Shown here: in pieces, positions 44,113 through 64,000 of the stretch
Layout of the letters: every line of letters starts with the position of its first letter
How positions within the stretch are numbered: the stretch's first letter is position 1
NCBI RefSeq assembly: GCF_010015445.1
Contig: NC_053129.1
Span: 17,623,249 to 17,687,248, forward strand
DNA: 64,000 nt
Reading direction: 5' to 3'
DNA from: Perca fluviatilis
Taxonomy: Eukaryota; Chordata; Actinopteri; Perciformes; Percidae
Notes under the pieces: generated by a model
Told to the model about the DNA's origin: nothing
Database searches by the model: none
The model's input: the letters and a program-made list of their open reading frames with translations, nothing else
Translations under genes and position numbers: made by a program

Positions 44113-47100
44113 AGGGAGTGTGACAGGATGCTGTCCCAGACATGCTAGTGGCACTGCAGTTTACCACAAAGCAGATGAGACCAAATGGTATGAATCCTAA
44201 AAGATATGAGGGATAGACACATACCTAATATCAATGCCAGCATTCATGTTAAGTGTGTAGTCACGGTCATCAAATTAAACAAACATTGTTCTTGTGTTAT
44301 TCCACTGCCAAACTAGTTTAAAGGACAGGGTGTCCGTTATTTTCTCTTTTTGTCTTATTGCCTTCAAATCAAATAATAAGAAAAAAAACAACAATGAAAA
44401 CAACTTTGTACATTCTGACTTCCCTACCCTGTCTGTGCCACTCAGCCCTGAGCCCATTCTTTTTTACAGAGTCTCTAAATATGTTTGAAATATATAGTTA
44501 CATTTTTTGAAGATTTATTTTAAGATGTGGATTAATACACATTTGGTGCTCTGAGTATTTACAGCAGCAGGACGGTGTTACATGAACATATCACCCAGTA
44601 CAATGTTAAGGCTCATTCAGGTGTTTATTTTTTATTATTTCCTTTTTTTGGACCACTATGTAGATCTATGGCACACAGGCTTTGGCTGAACATATGATAT
44701 TTGTCAGTAGGATCAATTCATTGTTGGTTTAGTTTTTTTCATTGGATTTGTTGGCAACATGAAAAACATAGACTCAGCTTCCCCTGCTGAGCCTCCCCTT
44801 ATATTTCCAAAATGTTTGAGTAAATAAATGCTGAAATGTGAGCAGACTGCCCGGGTTTTACATATTATGAAATGATCATAGGTTGATATATCATGGCCAA
44901 TTTGTAGACCTGTCCTCCAATCTGTATTTCTCTGTCCCAAACACCAACACTAAGCATTTTCTCTTTAAGTCTCTCTTCCTTATTAAATTATTACGGGTGG
45001 GTGGTTGATTTATTGCTTTTTGTTTACACATGAAGGACGCATACAAACAGATTTACCTTCGCTAGCCATTCCTCCCTAAATGTCGTGCCATCACGTGAAA
45101 GGATGTCATTTTTTTATTGTGTCTTTGGCTTGGAAACGTAATCGTTATCTGGCAACACTGCTTGTAGTACTAATCCTAAATTTTCCCATGAACACCAAGT
45201 CATAACGCGTCAGACAAATGCTGGCTACGTGCCTATAGCATGCGTGTTATTGATCACGTGCTATGCTGAAACGGAGAAGATGAACGGACCGGAGCCAAAC
45301 AAACCAGAGGAGCTGAAATTAAAGTAAAGTTAGTAAGGAAAAAAAAAGAAAACATGGCTGGTAGAAAATCTGATTGGCTGGTAACTTTTGAAATCTACTA
45401 GCTGGGTTGGCTCCTGAAAAATAAGTTAATTTAAAGCCCTGGATATGAATACAAAAGTGGTACACACAGTAGTTTTCTTTGCATATTTGAAAACCCTCTG
45501 AACAACATTTTGTCTTGAGAGGATCAATCTGAAGTCCCTTTATAGAGGTGGAGGGGGTGTTGTTTTTTGTGATGCAGAAAAGCCAAATTGCCAACTGAAA
45601 GCAAAGTATGCACGTGTACATGAAATAATGTGACAAGCAGCAGCATCAAGAGGAAGTTTGGGATGTGGTTATTTTGTGAAATGGTGACACATGCAACTGA
45701 ACCGGAGGCAAATTAAGGAAATTCTTAACAGGTGCAAAGAGATGGCTGAACCAGGCAACTTAAAATGCTGAATAGACAAGTCCGTTATGCAATATCACGT
45801 ACCCACAGCCTCAATCGAACAGTATATTATTATGAATAAAAAGCAAAAGAACAACATGTCAGAAAATTTGCTGAGGCGAAAACCACATCCCCCCCACCCC
45901 ACTCCTTTCACAATGAGTCATGTTGATGTTAAGATGTGAGACAAGAACTGGTTCTCTCAAGTCAAGTGTTTGTGACAGAACAAGTCCTCAACTCATTTTG
46001 TAAGGTAAGAAAATTAATTTTAAAATATGATATTTCAGTGATTTATTTTAAAGCTCAATGTTTGGCACATTTAACTAACAGAGGAAGCTTCTTATTATAT
46101 TATTGGGCTTGGAAGTGGCCTGGATTGTTTTGCAGCATAATCCAGGGCTTGGATCACATTGTGAGTAACAAATGTGGTAATATTAACCAAGACTGACCAT
46201 TTCAAGTTTTGATGCATTAAAAACAACACAATTGAAAATGTAAACAATGTTTTTTTTCATGTTTGAAAATGCATAATTAATGCCAAGATTAAAATTGAAA
46301 TATGAATGCCACCATAAAGCTCATATTTATAGTAGAACTGAATGTGGAATTGCATTCATATTTTCTAATTGAATGTACGAAAGTCCTGAAACAGCATCGT
46401 GAACTTTTCACAATATAGTGTCATTTTTGATTTAACATATTTCTGTAATAGATTTGTACTCACGCCAAGCCATATGTTCTGTGAAGGCTTTCTTAAAGAG
46501 CTTACAATGTTGTGTAGACGCAGCAAACAAACAGCTAAGTGGCCTGTTTATTGAGGCTATCACTTCATTGGAATTTAAAGAAAGGAAGCGAATTGGCTGT
46601 GCTTTGTACAAATTCAACATAAAAGGACTGCTGTGAATGATAACCAGAGGTGGGAGGGGACAGGTGGTTGGGTTAGCATTGGGAGTCCATGGTCACCTCT
46701 TGACATTCGCTCATAACAAGTCTCCTTTTGATCTTCATTTACCTTTTATTTTTTTGCAGTTGTTTATTTGTTCTGTCCATAAATCTGCGATTTCATGCAC
46801 AACTGCTTACCAGCATTATTATACACGTGGGTCTGTTTCCCTGTTGAATATACATTTCTTTTTCAAATAGTAATGTAGATGTTGTGTAAAACAAAATAAA
46901 ATCCCCCGTCTTTAATGATTTATCAAAATGTCAACATGCATCCAGGTTGCAGTCCAAGTCCAGGCAGCTTCTTTTATTCATAACAATTACTGGATCTGCA
47001 CATGGGGCGTCTATCCTTTAATGTTTCAGATGGAATCAGCTTTTTTTTTTGAATTGTGAGTTTAAATAGCCTCAAATAGCCTGGTGGATTCAAAAGGTAA

Positions 47101-47277
47101 GAGGGCTACTTATTCGCCTTCGCAGATTTTTGTAAAAAAATAAATAAAAAATAACTGGATGGCTCCCAAAATTCTACTTTGCCAAAGACAGATAGAGACA
47201 GTAAAGTACCCAACTTTTTAACAATACTTTGTTTTTATTGTACCTTGACAGCATTTGATCTACTCTGAAGACACAAT
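44110..47277. other. Intergenic DNA up to the SRCR gene
   Basis: Contains duplication copy 2 and no coding region I can support. The SRCR promoter should lie just before 47278, but I see no clear TATA box there. Confidence 0.4.
45762..45889 (+). repeat. Local direct duplication, copy 2
   Basis: It matches 43911-44040, with small indels (extra AAC near 45854) and a C-rich right edge where copy 1 has a GT tract close by. Confidence 0.85.
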
Positions 47278-63984
<16,707 letters not shown>

Positions 63985-64000
63985 GTAAGACCCAAAGAGT

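Overview
The window is nuclear DNA from a bony fish, most likely a percomorph teleost. The protein genes have introns, long dinucleotide microsatellites are dense (mostly CA/GT), and the dispersed DNA-transposon families are ones I recognise from spiny-rayed fish. I cannot name the species.

Layout. (1) About 2.0-6.8 kb, minus strand: a complete six-exon coding region for tbpl1 (TBP-like protein 1 / TRF2), 187 aa. (2) About 8-29 kb: gene-poor DNA with microsatellites, nested transposons and a few motif-rich stretches that could be regulatory. (3) 29.4-30.7 kb, plus strand: tcf21 (bHLH factor, Pod-1/capsulin), two coding exons, 170 aa. tbpl1 and tcf21 are also neighbours in human (EYA4-TCF21-TBPL1-SLC2A12), so this is conserved synteny. 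(4) 33.6-34.6 kb, minus strand: a single-exon secreted protein with a signal peptide, a long coiled coil and a C-terminal C1q domain. Its TATA box and poly(A) signals are visible. (5) About 35-47 kb: intergenic DNA with very long CA tracts and a small local direct duplication. (6) 47.3 kb to the right edge, plus strand: a large multi-exon receptor-type gene with two signal-peptide exons, thirteen scavenger receptor cysteine-rich (SRCR) exons and at least two Ig-like exons. It runs off the window.

The SRCR gene is the most interesting object. Its domains alternate strictly between a canonical type (A, with the W-[LI]-D motif) and a divergent type (B, without it). Every intron is phase 1. A four-exon A-B-A-B block has been duplicated in tandem (about 50.84-57.63 and 58.29-62.45 kb). 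Each copy carries one frameshifted exon, and a different one: the first exon of the block in copy 1 and the second in copy 2. Copy 1 also holds a 3.2-kb hAT-type transposon, with two further elements nested inside it, that is absent from copy 2. One B domain has lost both cysteines of the C2-C7 disulfide.

tbpl1 and tcf21 are transcription regulators. The C1q-domain protein and the SRCR/Ig protein look like secreted or cell-surface innate-immune or binding proteins. Nothing in the sequence shows that the four genes act together.
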